Positions 47,671 through 63,060 of a DNA stretch of 64,000 bases are shown here, piece by piece. Positions within the stretch are counted from its first letter, which is position 1. Each line of letters opens with the position of its first letter. The position numbers and the translations under genes are program-made. The DNA comes from Dreissena polymorpha (lineage: Eukaryota; Mollusca; Bivalvia; Myida; Dreissenidae). The DNA is taken from the NCBI RefSeq assembly GCF_020536995.1, contig NC_068359.1:71083573-71147572 (forward strand). The letters are read 5' to 3'. The notes below the pieces were generated by a model. It was not told the DNA's origin. It searched no databases and saw only the letters and a list, made by a program, of their open reading frames with translations.

Positions 47671-48184
47671 ACTATCTTTGGAACTGTATGTAATCCATGT
47701 GAAACAAAGTATTTTAAAACCTATTGAAATGAGAATGATTTCATGTTTATGAGTTGTGTGCGCTTTTGCTATAATGCCATTTGGAATAAGGTGTAAGCCC
47801 GTTAGCCTGTCCCTAGGACTGGGGATGACTCAGTGATTACCGAACCAACACATGACATTGGCTGAAAGTTTTCCCAACATCAAATAGATGTTTCGTCGGT
47901 TTGACTTTGAGCCAACGTTGAACAATTATCACGGGTTTGCTTGGTAAAGGGTTTGGTCGATTATCACATTTTTATACCATCTGCATTTGGGTTTGAGTCC
48001 CGCTCACTGTAGTATTTTTCCACCGAATGTGAAAATTTTCAAATTACTAGTCACTTGTCTGTTAGTACAACATGCGTAAATGATCTAAATGTGCCAATAA
48101 TACGTAAAACTAGCACAACAATATTGTAATTGAATTAATTACCTCAAAATGTGTCACATTTAAGTTAATACACTTGCTTTTACT

Positions 48185-50556
<2,372 letters not shown>

Positions 50557-50578
50557 GATAATAATGATAAGGAGAAGC

Positions 50579-50607
50579 ATATATAATTTGTCAAAATCGG
50601 CCGAGAA
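50579..50607. mobile_element. Fragment of the 1.4-kb inverted-repeat family
   Basis: ATATAATTTGTCAAAATCGG followed by CCGAGAA matches the arms of the element at 34414-35835. It lies directly beside the expanded GAT array. Confidence 0.5.
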
Positions 50608-50609
50608 TG

Positions 50610-53060
50610 GTTATGATGATCACTTTAAGATATTAGTAGTAAATATTCTCATGACGGCCATCAACCTTTATGTGAACGCCCCTGGAATGATTTATCCGAT
50701 ATCAGTTAGCGATGTATTGTAATTGGTATTCGATCACGAGTGCCGCTCGCTACATCGTTTTAGTAACCAATAGATATGGTTAGAGAAAGGATCTTCATTC
50801 AAGGAGTTATGTAAGTATTAATTGCGTGACAATTATTTTTTTATTAATTGAATTATCAAATTTAACAAGAAGGTTTTGGTACAATAACTGATTAAACAAA
50901 GTCCATATACAAATATGGATATATTATTTTACGCGATAAATCATAGTATTATTATATTAATGGGTTTTTAAGAAGCTCGTTTATCCATGATTTGTATTTT
51001 TATTTGTGTCAAAAAATGTTGCATTTCCCAGTTTTGCCAACATAATGGTTAACGTTTGTTTAAATTCGTTCGCGATAAATATCTCTTCGTTTATGAAGAA
51101 AACCATACATGTTAGCATATGCAGATTTACAAATATTTTACAATTCGTTTTTGTCTAATAATGCAAGTATATCTTGATCACAGGTGGTAAGCGTGTTGCG
51201 AAAATATTAATCAGTGAAAACATCATTTTGAATGATAAATACTCAAATTATAACGAAAAATCAACTTTTCTGAATATCCATTTTGATGATTTATCAATAT
51301 TTTGTCAGTAAATATAATTATATTTAAAATGTGAGGAATTACACGTAATCTTTAAAACAAAATTATTTATGCACGCATGTATATACTTCAGCCGAACATT
51401 TTCATAAATGATATGCCATTGTAATCGAATCTTGATAATTTTTATAAAAATTTATAAGATAGACTAAATCAATAGTATTTATTTGTTATATGTTTATATA
51501 AGTTTGTTATTTATCTTAGTTTATTACTTAACGTATTTTATTATTCAGTCTCTCCGCCAGTATAATTTTAATTTTATAAAACCTTTGAGCAGTTTATATC
51601 ATTTCATGTACAGCGGCTATTAATTAACTGTAAAAATATTTTGAATCCTTACAATTTGATCGTCGACAGTAATCTATATCCCTCAATGAAAACATCGATA
51701 CAATGACATCTACGGCCAACTCCTGGCCTGTAATACTCAACCCAGCTCAAACAGAATCACTCATAATATCTCGACAAATAAGCAAACCCAATCATATAAA
51801 GTAACGCATACATCAGCAAGATATAATCGCTCACAGTACAAAAGCATCTACGCATTTCTTGTCATCCAACCGTATTTGTAACTCACACATGAATATATCA
51901 CATCAAACGCAAGGAAGCGAATTACAATTATGTGTAAGGAAAAATTTACCTCAGACCGCTACAGCTTTGGCACGATTTATGCTTCTTTTATCCGTCGCAT
52001 GTTGGATTTGGATGCAGTATTTTGTCCAATTGCACTTTGTAAAGAAATTTGTGAACTGCTCTAATTTGAAGCAGCCAGAATAGCCATTGGTGCTTTTAAG
52101 ATGACAGTTTAAACATCTTTAAAATGAAGCAATCTGGCAATCTTTGAATCACGTAGACATTTGCAAATTCTTACAAAACTATAAAAATAAACGATTATCT
52201 TACACCACCGTACTTATCTGACCTCTCAGCACTTTGACTAAGGCTACGATCGACACTTATTCATTGTGCGTACTTCTTTTTTAAATTGCATCTTTCGAAG
52301 TATGTTTTGGGTTGGCTCACGCCGTAAACCTTTGGTTATAACTTACAACTCAGAACTCGGCAATCAAAATCAATAATGTGATTAAACATTAATTTTGGCC
52401 TAACAAAACGGTTACACTTTTCACTTTTACCACGACCCAAGAACAGTCCAAATTCTACACTTCCGCCTTCTTACAAAGTGCTGTTGACTAAAGGAGCAAT
52501 GAGTTTATACATATTGTTGAATCACCACATAGCCACGACAAAAGTGTGGACCGTAGCGACCATGTTTTCGTTCATGTACGACTATAAATATATCAGACTT
52601 TGGTGTATACAAGCAGTAACCGATCTTTGATAGCGATTGTCTAGATCACGTATTGACAAAGTTGTATAGAGAGCGAGTCATAAATGTGTTATAAGTGATA
52701 ATTTTTTTTTAAAGATTTTAATTTTGTTAAATTTAAAATTAAACATATAATACTAAGAGGTATGATGAATGAAAGGAGATATCCATTTTATGCTACAAGA
52801 TAAAAAATAGAAAATGCAGTATTTGTTAAAAATAAATTTTTGACTGCAATACTTGTATACCTAGTGAATGTGCATAACCGAGCATTGCATGATTGTTATA
52901 AATTACACGACAGTTGAGTTTCAAATGTTTAACAATTGTTAAACGAATGTACAATTTCCTATTTATTTCAATATCCTAATTTTGAAAAAAAAACTGTCCT
53001 AATATAATTCAAATTCAGAAATACTTGCAAGCAGGTATGATTGGGTAACATAAATATACG
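50610..53060. other. No gene seen; AT-rich intergenic
   Basis: Short frames only. No repeat structure that I could define. Confidence 0.5.
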
Positions 53061-53064
53061 TGCT

Positions 53065-53250
53065 CTGTGAAAAGGTGTCAGGGACGACACTTTCCTTATA
53101 AACTGGGTTTTTGCTAAGAAGAGACTTTCTTTGTACAAAACATAAAAGCGGAAAGTGTCGTCCTTGATTAGCCTCTGCGGACTGAACAGACTAATATTGG
53201 ACGACACTTTACGCACATGCATTAAACCCCTTTTTCACAGAACACGGTTC
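53065..53250. mobile_element. Foldback MITE (GTGTCGTCC family)
   Basis: GGGACGACACTTTCC, then TTTTTGCTAAGAAGAGACTT, then GCGGAAAGTGTCGTCCTTGA, then GACGACACTTTACGCACATG. It has the same order of motifs as the copy at 30055-30270. Confidence 0.82.
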
Positions 53251-53759
53251 AAATAGAAGTTCTGATCTAGCTGTGTATAGAATGTTCAGTATAAACTGTT
53301 TAAACCTTCACTTGAATGATAATGCGACATAGATTTAGTGCAAACGTGTCTTCGTTTTCGAATTTTAAACTTAAATGCTTCTGTAAAAAAGGTAGCAATT
53401 CGACTTAAACTGAACGGTTCTGGTACAAAATACTGTACATGTACACCTATTTTACATCATGATTTAATTATAAGAAAAGCGGCTTTACAGAAACGGACAT
53501 AACTGGCGCAAATGTATAAAATATGTTCATTTGTATCGCTACGTTTGATGTTAGTACTGTCATGGACAACACTGAGCAACAACCATTTTAGGAATTTGTG
53601 ATAGTCTGTCAACGTCGGCTGTACAGATTAACGTCGAACCAAACGACAATCAAGACAACGTGCAAAGAAAAAAGGGGTAATATCGTTCACCCATGTATTC
53701 GGATCCTCTTTTACCAGCCGGATACATGACACGTATTCTTCTTCTTCGACAAGTAATCG

Positions 53760-53820
53760 AATAATTGGATATCCGGATATTCGTTACCATCCCTTATTTC
53801 TTTATCATAATTAACAGTTT
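53760..53820. mobile_element. Possible hAT-type element end
   Basis: Inverted, the end reads AAATAAGGGATGGTAACGAA followed by TATCCGGATATCC, similar in style to hAT terminal repeats. It resembles the sequence near 42450. No internal part was identified. Confidence 0.3.
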
Positions 53821-53999
53821 GTTGGCAGATATTGTTTTTAATTAAATAAGTTCATTTAAGTTCAAACGAGCCAATGCATGTAATCATCTCTATAATTGAT
53901 TTCATGTCTGCTAAGTTATAATTGGGAACATATCTTTTACGTGCAACGATAAGGTTCTTTTGTTTGGCCAGTATCTATTGGCTGTGTGTGCCTCATCAT

Positions 54000-54295
54000 G
54001 ATGGTTTATTTGATGCGCTTTTATATTTAACATTGATTGGCATAATTATATGTTTTATGTAAATTAATGCTTTGTGTACCTATGTAATTTAAATGCGCTA
54101 ATTTTATGTTGTTGTTTTTATTTCTGAATTTCTCAATTTGTTTGTTTGTATTGCGCGCTTTTTTGCACATATTTAATTACGCATATTATTGCTTTTGGTT
54201 GTATATTCATACCAGGCGCGCTTTGCAGCATAAGTTTTATGGAGCTGTAGTTAGTTTTTGATTTAGCAATAAAGCTCTCTTATCCCATTATAATG
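54000..54295 (+). mobile_element. Possible LINE 3' UTR fragment
   Basis: T-rich sequence ending GATTTAGCAATAAAGCTCTC followed by TTATCCC resembles the 3' end of non-LTR elements. No coding part was seen upstream. Confidence 0.3.
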
Positions 54296-54299
54296 GTCT

Positions 54300-57200
54300 G
54301 TTCATTTGTTTATATACATAAGTTTATACGAATGAATCTCTAACTGAATCTCGCCCTTAGCCACTTTATTTTAAATTGATTAGAAATATCAGCGGACATA
54401 ATCAATAATTGTTCAATCTAAAAACAAATGTTTAATTTATTTTTATTTACTCGCGCCAAGTACAAATAGTTAAAACACTCTTGTGCTGTACGATGTATTT
54501 AACCTTGTTTTAAGAAAACAATACATAAGGTTAAATAAAGTGTTTCTGTTACTAAAAATCATTAAACCTCAGTCTGTATTCAGGACATCCATGTCGTATA
54601 TTGGAACATGTATTGTATTTAATGACAATTCTTTAGTTAGCACAGAGCATATTCCGATTGCAAATTTACAACATATAATCGCATTTTACAGTATTGCGTC
54701 ATGCGGTCATTTTTGAAAACTCAAAACCTTTTAGTCTATATAATAAATAAATGCATTTTTAATGTATTCATATTTTAATAAAAGCGGGGAAACATTGCTG
54801 GCACTCATATTGATATAACTAATAAAGAGGTCTTATGCACATGTATGCATCCGCAAACGAAAAAACAAACAACAAACCAGTTAAACACTTACCGAAATAT
54901 TAATAAATAACAAGCGATATTAAATACTGACAATTTTGAATGGGAATGTATCCATATCGCATCGCGTCGTTTTTCGATACCGATCACAAAAAACAATCGA
55001 CAGGCAAAATGTATCGTCCGACAGATTTTGCATGTCAGCCACTTACTAAGTAAGAGTTGACAGCAGCACATAAATTAGTTATACGTTGTTATATTCTTCA
55101 GGCTATTAAATGCACTGTTTAAATAAAGGCACACACACATGTCATTGCTTGACAGCGGACCATCGACATCTCTTTAAAAAAATCCAGTCACCACAAACTA
55201 CCAAGCCATTTGTGGCTATTAGTTTGCGTTAATTGGCAATTAGTCATCGAAGTTCGGAGTATTTTATATGTGTCACACTTTTCCGTTCTGTCGTCACTTG
55301 TAAAAGAAAACTACGATATCATCCGATATTACATGTTGATGCTGAGGTTATCTCGATGTAACCGGCGATACTGTCTTGCCTGTTCCCGTACCCTATTAAC
55401 GGCCATCGGGGTTATATAACACCTGCCAAGTCAAAGATTGTAACATGTATTGTTATCACGTAAGGAAAACGTGACAATTTAAATCAAGATAGATGTTTAA
55501 GGTATCCAACCAGTAAGTGATTTCTCGTTACATTTATAACATATTCGACCTATATAAGTTTTTCGATATAGCCTATCGATCAACACGGGTCTGCATATCG
55601 GTTGCTTTCAGTCGACAGCTAATCGCCGATTAACTGGGGCGAGTTTAAGTATGACTAAGACGATCTATGGTCATGCGTTGTTCTTTTCTTGGTCACAGGT
55701 TATGCAAGACCACGCAGTCTTTCGTTAATCTTCAAAGTAAATAAATTCATACTAAAACATACGCGCACAATATTTATAAACGTTGACGAATTAAAAATAC
55801 CAAATAGAAGTTTAGAAGAATATGTTTCAAATTTCTCGTAAAAAGACAATCGTCCGGTTTAAAAATGTGTTCTTCTGCTGAAACTCACATGTGCTTTATG
55901 TACAATTGACACGTGTTTTTTTTTACCAAATTACGAATATATGGTGATAGATGTACATTTGTTGATATAATTTCAGATTTTATAGCTGATATGTGTTTGA
56001 TTTGATCAATTGTTAGTTTGTATTAGATTAGACAAACAAAAAGACAAAAATAGGTTCAAGACGAAACTATTGTTTATTAATAACTATAAAGACTATAAAT
56101 CTTAATCGATTATCTACCAAACTAAAAAATTTGCTTTGCTTTTCTAACATTTGTAAACAATTTTTTTTATTAAACTGTACATTTGTTCTAGTTTTATATC
56201 AATACGTATGTTTCAGGGTTTGCGACACCAATGAATCCATCAACATGATTTCTTCTATCGTTGACATTGTCATAACGTGCATCGCACTGCTATTGTATTC
56301 GACATCTACAATCTGTCAGTATATAATAATTTTCATGTTTATATTTCTACAACTCTATAACTCTTCTACTGTTTCTATAAAGAAAGCACATGGGCGAAAC
56401 TAATTTTTCCATTTGATTTCCGGGTTCGACATTTTAAAGAATAATAAGCATGACATTACATGCAGTTCCAAATATAAACAACTTTAGGACTGTATGTAAA
56501 ATAGTATTCGCCTCAGGTTAAATACCATCATTTAGCTCAAAACTTTTATTTGTATTTGTTTTAAAAACATGTTTGTAGTTTGCAGAAGAAACGTCCAGCA
56601 ATGGTTTATTTCTTAAACCATTAACTAATAAACCTAGATGTAAAAATCGCTATGATGAGAATGTATATGAATTCCCATTATATAATGTGTATTATGTCCT
56701 TGGGGTGCCTTCCAGCATACCTGTGAAACTATGTCGAAATTAAACCAGTATTTCATGACGCGAAACCTGTAATAATTCTGAGGGTCCTAAGAAAATATGT
56801 CTAGGTAAAAGAATTTGGTCGTGAAGCGACTATATGGGTGCGCTGAATAAATAATACCTTTATATCGATGTAGTCGACCGCGTTGGTATGAAACCGGCCA
56901 CCGTGCCAAGCAGCAGCATTATTCATAAGCATAATGAACTGTCAAAGATGTACATTTCGTATAACAAATCTATTGTACACTTTTTTTATCTGTAGACTTA
57001 TTATTAAATGTCATAGTGTGACCGCGCTATCAAACACCGGCAACAAAAATCTACAGTTTGAATATTTGGGTAAAATGTGTCAATTCATTTATTTGTGTGA
57101 AGGCTATTATGCAAGAGAAAACAGCAGTTTTAACAATGATTTGAATAAAATTCGTCTGCTCCACATCAGCAATTAACAGTTTGTAAAAACTACATTGAGA

Positions 57201-58900
57201 ATTTCTGCGCCTATACGTCGCCGTTATGCCGTGAGGCAAAATTGATATAACAGGCGTATATTTGTTTAATTTAATGGCACTCATAAGATTATTTGCTTTC
57301 ATTACAAACAAGCGTTAACAATACGTTAAGGACCAAATTACTCATTCAGCCGAAGCGATGCCCTGTATTTAACCCCATGGTTCGTCAGGTACCAATCAAA
57401 CTATCAAATCAAAATCGTTGCTCTCACTGGCAAACAAATATAATGACACATAAAACAATTTCAGAGCTAATATATAGCGGAATAATTCAAATAGCCAAAC
57501 ATTGAGCGAACAAGATAAATCAATCTAGTTTTGAATCTGTATACCAAAATATATATCAAACATTACGATCGCAGAATCAATCCAACTCGGACAAATCATC
57601 AACTCCGTGAGATGTACTGAAATGAATACAACACCAGCGTGATCGTTAAATGTGTTTAGTGATTTTCTTGTATCCGAACCTAAAACAAACAAAGCTCTCT
57701 TTTATTCGCATTACGTTTTTCAAAGGTAAACAGTTCAATGAATGAAAACAAATGTGTTTTAACGTTATAAAATTCACTGAGGTACATGGTCCTTACAAAA
57801 GGAAACAGTGCACATATGTTTTACCGACATTTTTAACGACATTTGATGTACAATTAATTTCCTTAATACATATATAACCTATCACATAATGTAAGACGAA
57901 AATAATACTTTTTCAAATATAACGTTCAATTCTCCATCGAAGTATCCTGCATTAAAATATACGCTGCTTTCATCTGTCTGAAAACAAACAATAAAAATAC
58001 ATTATCAGAATCATCAGCGGACTAACTTAATTCTTCTTCCCCAAACTTACAAGCAAAATGTACAAAGGTTTCGGTTTCTGCAAGATATTTTCGTTTAACG
58101 TCGCAAGATTTAATTATTAAAACATGTATAATTCAGTCTCAAACGGTAACCTTTGCTTTTAATTTATTGATTATAAAAACGTTCATGTATTAAAAAGGTT
58201 TCATATGTAGCTAGTTACACTGTTAGCATGCGATATAAAAGAGTTTTGTTCAATTACCTGCAAAGTTCATTCATTACTATTTTGTAACAATTCTGCTTAT
58301 TATTATTTTGTTTGTATTATTATTTTACTTAACTCTGGAAAATGTACAGTTAATGTGTAATAAAAATGGGTTCCTTTTTGGCGATGAGTCACGATCAAAG
58401 TCAACAGCGTACATACCGGTGTTTGTTTAATTTTAACTGTCATTAAAATCTCGTTTACAGACAAAGGTCAACAGAGGTCATTTAGCATGACTCAAAATGC
58501 AAATCTGAATTTACTTAAGTTCTTAACAAATGAAAATCTTCATATCTGAAAAAAAACATAATAAAAACAATCACGTGATATTACTTTACTCTAAGTGGCC
58601 GATAAACAATTATGTCCCACATTTTTAATCCAATCAATCTAAAAACAATCCATTAAAAGGGATACTAAATATATTTAGTAGTACGTATTGTGTATAATCT
58701 AGCTAATAGCAGTAATACACTAAATGCGAGCTTAAATGGAAAATGAGACTGTACAATGTTTAAGATTAAACCATCCATATATTTTATACTGACATAATAC
58801 AATACATAGAGGCACTCTCTAAATAAATATAGATAGTAACAATGATATTTAACCCGTGTTTTTACACCACAGAAATTTTTAATGTTCATACAAACAGTTT
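54300..58900. other. No gene seen; AT-rich intergenic
   Basis: Open frames are short, none shows a known motif, and I found no clear repeat. Confidence 0.5.
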
Positions 58901-58903
58901 CTT

Positions 58904-59078
58904 ATGATTTCAGCAGCGGACCCCTACGTGGTATTGGCGGAAAGTAAGTTAAATTTTGATTTAGCACATACTTACTTCAAAGTATGTATTAAAGAATGCA
59001 ATTTCGCCCAAACAACAGTGTTAATGGTACACATCAACCACAAGTCCCGCACGTGGAAGCTGCTCGATTATCATCTCG
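58904..59078 (+). CDS. Putative exon A of an unrecognised gene
   Basis: The frame from ATG 58904 reads MISAADPYVVLAE, then INHKSRTWKLLDYHLG, and ends at a GTAGAA donor in phase 1. ATTTCAG at 58908-58914 could instead be a splice acceptor, making this an internal exon. A GTAAGT at 58944 offers an alternative short 75-nt intron that also keeps the frame. DPYVVL recalls the DPYV motif of C2 domains, but the rest does not clearly follow one. I cannot name the product. Confidence 0.4.
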
Positions 59079-59284
59079 GTAGAAATAGTGTATTTATTCA
59101 GACGAGTGTTCATTTTACTGACATTATACTTGTATAGTTCTCTTTCTCAAGTGCCAAAGGATTAGTTTCTTACGGTTGTTTATGGTGTTATATTCTGTCA
59201 TCGGTGAGCTATATTTATTACGTGATACCGTACTTGAAGCGCCTTATATACACTGTTATGTGGACTCGATAATATGAAAGCAGG

Positions 59285-59483
59285 CAGGTCGCCGTGGTGT
59301 AATGGATATGGTGTCCGCTTAGCGACCGGGAGGTCATGGGTTCGATCCCCATCGTGGGAGCGTTCTTTAGATCTCCCCCAAAGACACCAAGTACTGGTTC
59401 TAGGTCCAGGAAACGGACTCGAGAGCATTTATATAAGCCTTAGGCTTTCGATGCAATCGAGCTAAAATAAATAGGTTTAAACT
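59285..59483 (+). mobile_element. tRNA-derived SINE, family B copy 2, with target-site duplication
   Basis: The head reads GGTCGCCGTGGTGTAATGG with B box GGGTTCGATCCC; the tail is GCCTTAGGCTTTCGATGCAA. It is flanked by AAAGCAGG at 59277-59284 and 59484-59491. It is the same family as 14369-14567 in opposite orientation, and both end in TTTAAACT-like sequence. Confidence 0.9.
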
Positions 59484-59639
59484 AAAGCAGGCTTATTGAT
59501 ACAACAGTGGGATGAATATATAGCCTTAATAAAAGGTGATTTTAAAAAGTATACTGTTCGATATTATAACTCACGATTCACAAGTTCGAATCTCAACGCT
59601 AGTTTTACAAATGTTTATCATGAGTTTACCGTTTTCTCA

Positions 59640-61145
59640 CTTCACATTAGTTTTGCATAGGGATGTACATTATTTTGCATAGGGATGTACATTATTTTGC
59701 ACAGGAATGTATATTATTCTTTATATGGGTGTACATTATTCTGCATAGGGATATATATTTCTTTGCATAGGGTTGCACTCTTTCCTCTATAGGGATGTAC
59801 ATTATTCTGCATAGGGATGCACGTTATTCTGCAAAGGGGTGCACACTATTCTGCATAGGGATGTACATTATTATGGATAGTGATGCACATTATTCCGCAT
59901 AGGGATGAACATTATTCTGCTTAGGGATGTACATTATTCTGCATAGGTGATTCTGCATAGTGATGCACATTTTTCTTCGTAGGGATGCACCCTATTCTGC
60001 AAATGGAATATACATTTTTCTGCATAGGGATGCACACTATTCTCCATAGTGACGAACATTATTATGCATAGGGATGAACATTATTCTGTATAGTGATGCA
60101 CATTATTCTGCATAGGGATGAACACTTTTCTACATAGGGTTACACAGTATTTTGCAGAGGGTTGCATATAATTCTGCATAGGGATGCACACTATTCTGCA
60201 TAGAAATGCACATTATTCCGCATGGGGGATGAACATTTTTCTGCATAGGAATGCACATCATTCTGCGTAGGGATGCACCCTATTCTGCATAGTGATGCAC
60301 ATAATTCTACATAGTGATGCACATTATTTTGCACAGGAATACACATTATTCTTTATATGGATGCACATTATTCTGCTTAAGAATGTACATTATTCTGCAT
60401 AGAGATGCACCCTATTCTGCATAGTGATGCACATAATTCTACATAGTGATGCACATTATTTTGCACAGGAATACACATTATTCTTTATAGGGATGCACAT
60501 TATTCCTCTTAAGAATGTACATTATTCTGCATAGAGATGTACACTATTCTGCATAGTGATGCACATTCTTATGCATAGGGTTGTGCAATATTCTGCATAG
60601 GGAGGTACATTATTCTATATAGGGATGCGAATTATTCTGCAAAGGGATGCACATTATTTTGCATATGGATGTAGATTATTCTACATAGGGATACACATTA
60701 TTCTGCATAGGGATGTGCATTATTCTGCATAGGGATGTACAATATTTTGCATAGGGATTCATGCTATTCTGCATAGGGATGTACATTATTCTGCATAGGG
60801 ATGTACATTATTATGCATTTGGATGTACATTATTCCGCATAGGGATGTACATTATTCTGCATAAGGATGTACATTATTCTGCATAAGGATTGTTATTATT
60901 CTTCATAGGGATGCACATTATTTTGCATAGGGCTTCACATTATTCTACATAGGGATGAACATTATTCTGCATAGGGATGTACATTTTTCTGCATAGAAAT
61001 GCATATTATTTTGCATAGTTATGCATATTATACTGCATAGGGATGTTCATTATTCTGTATAGGGATGCACATTATTCTACAGAGGGATGTACATTATTCT
61101 GCATAGGGATTCAAATTATTCTACATAGGGATGCTTATTATATAG
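59640..61145 (+). repeat. 22-bp minisatellite (about 68 units) with a 132-bp higher-order repeat
   Basis: The unit core is CTGCATAGGGATG followed by TACATTATT or CACATTATT. Most units differ by one to four bases. Within it, 60273-60404 and 60405-60536 are near-identical 132-bp blocks, exactly six units long. The frame at its right end is an artefact. Confidence 0.97.
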
Positions 61146-62336
61146 CAAAGTCATTCTTGTTCCATGAAGAAATGTCTATAAGCACACCTTCTGTAACTGT
61201 AAGTGTCGAATGTCAGATTGGTATTGGTTTAAGTGCGTGTTTGACCTTTAGGCAAAACACATCGTATTTACTAATTGTTAAGCCCAATGTAATGTCTTGA
61301 TGTTTTTGTTTTTATCATAATAAGATTTTTACTAAAACTAATGCAATATCCAGTTAAACAAATGGAAATTTATCGATACATATCCAAAAAGCATATGAAT
61401 CTTGCAATATACCTAGTTCTTCTCTCTATCTTCCACCACTTGGTTATATTTGCTGCCTGTTTATTTATTGCGTGAACAATAAAATTCGCACTATGCGCTT
61501 GACATTTTCCAAACAATAACAAGGGCAACAACTTAAAACATACTGAAAGGAGAGTAATAATTATCATTCTTTTGACTTTAAAAGTTTTTGTGGAAAAGAA
61601 AATATTCTTCGCTACCTTTTAAAGGCATTTATAGGTATAAAGTTTTATTCAAATACATTCAACCCATTCAATACGTTTCGAGTAATGCTTTGCAGAAAAT
61701 AATAGTATTCGTTAATGTTCTACTTACACAAAACTAAGCCGATGGCAGTAACTTTAGCATCACTATATACATCGGTCATTTAACAGCATTTCATCTCGAG
61801 TAAATCAGACACATGTGAATTATTATAGAAATGATATTCTAAAAGAATACATTCAGCCACCGTACAATTGATTGATGAAACACAAAAGAGCTAAACAATT
61901 GTGAACAATTTTTAAAACAAACAACATTTGAATACAATGGCATGCATTTGTACAAGCAGAATTAAATTGATATTTGAAATAAAAACAAAAACAAATAAAT
62001 ATTAAAACCCGATCAATCCTAACGATTGGGTCTGACCCATAAGTGCTTTAACTATTTAAACTTCAGTTTTCATAATTTTGTAATAAAAATACATTGCATT
62101 ATGCTGAATCATAATTGTGAAACGGATGTTGAGGTTTGCTGTCATTTATCAAATTGGTAAATGAGTTGAGTATATAAAAAACGATTGGCCACCATACCTA
62201 GCATCTGTTTTTGTATATTTGAAGAAACAAGCTTTTATTTACTTAAAAAAATATGTTGAAAGCGACTGGTTTTACATACACGTTTTATTCAACCAATATG
62301 CTCTTGAAATTGAACTACCACTCGTTTCCTTTCCAG

Positions 62337-62459
62337 CACAACATGGTTCGCCAGATATCGCAAACTCTGCCTACCAGCTTAATATTCAGAGTACCACCGA
62401 GGCTGCCGTCATTCCTGGAGCCCTCGGCTTAGGACCCACTGCCTCCTCCATCGTCGACA
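62337..62459 (+). CDS. Putative exon B of an unrecognised gene
   Basis: A TTTCCAG acceptor follows a pyrimidine-rich stretch, and the donor is GTATGA. Entering in phase 1 it reads AQHGSPDIANSAYQLNIQST and ends SIVD, leaving in phase 1. The segment is more GC-rich than its surroundings, and the other two + strand frames have stops. It contains no recognisable domain. Confidence 0.45.
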
Positions 62460-62974
62460 GTATGACTGCTCGTTTTGTTCTATTAAGCAAGACACAATTT
62501 AATACTGAATAACACAAATATAATCGCTAGTAAACTCATTTGTTTAAAAAAGGAATGCATTAAAATTAATTACTAATATGTTAATGTGTATTATGCAATG
62601 GAAATCATCTGTTATTCTAATTTATCGGCAATAAGCATTTGGTTGCATTACACTGTGTGCGAAAGACCACTGTCCTCGGGTTGGACAGTACACGCGTATG
62701 AAAAATATATGTGCAGGTTGTTGTTAAATTTTTAGCGTTTATCGGTTTGTTTCTGTAATACAAAGACGCTAGTGTGCTTGTTGTGTCAATGTCTGCTTGT
62801 TATAAAACGAGTGTTGCGCGTGCATACATGTGATTTTACGTTCTGTAAATAGCATACATAAATTTATTACAAAAAATAATAAAACTATTTTGGTATATGC
62901 TTATTTAAGTGCTTCATTATTTATTAGTTTGAGGTATGTATCTTTTTTTTTAGCAGCGTATTTTGTTTTTACAG

Positions 62975-63060
62975 GGTTCAACTGTGAATACTTCACGATG
63001 AAGTTCAAGAATCCAAACCCAACGTCCTTAAAGCTGGTGGAACTGAAAATTACCTTGAAG
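62975..63060 (+). CDS. Putative exon C of an unrecognised gene
   Basis: A TTTTTACAG acceptor and GTATCC donor bound a phase 1 to phase 0 exon reading FNCEYFTMKFKNPNP, then LKLVELKITLK. Alternating hydrophobic residues suggest beta strands; the NPNP segment loosely recalls LEA-2-like or other beta-sandwich folds, which is only a guess. The gene would continue to the right, out of the window or into an exon I could not find. Confidence 0.45.

Noticed and set aside
59274-59465. Open frames on both strands around 59.3 kb, or a genuine tRNA gene
   Set aside because: The segment is a tRNA-derived SINE with an 8-bp target-site duplication and a non-tRNA tail; it lacks a proper cloverleaf 3' half.
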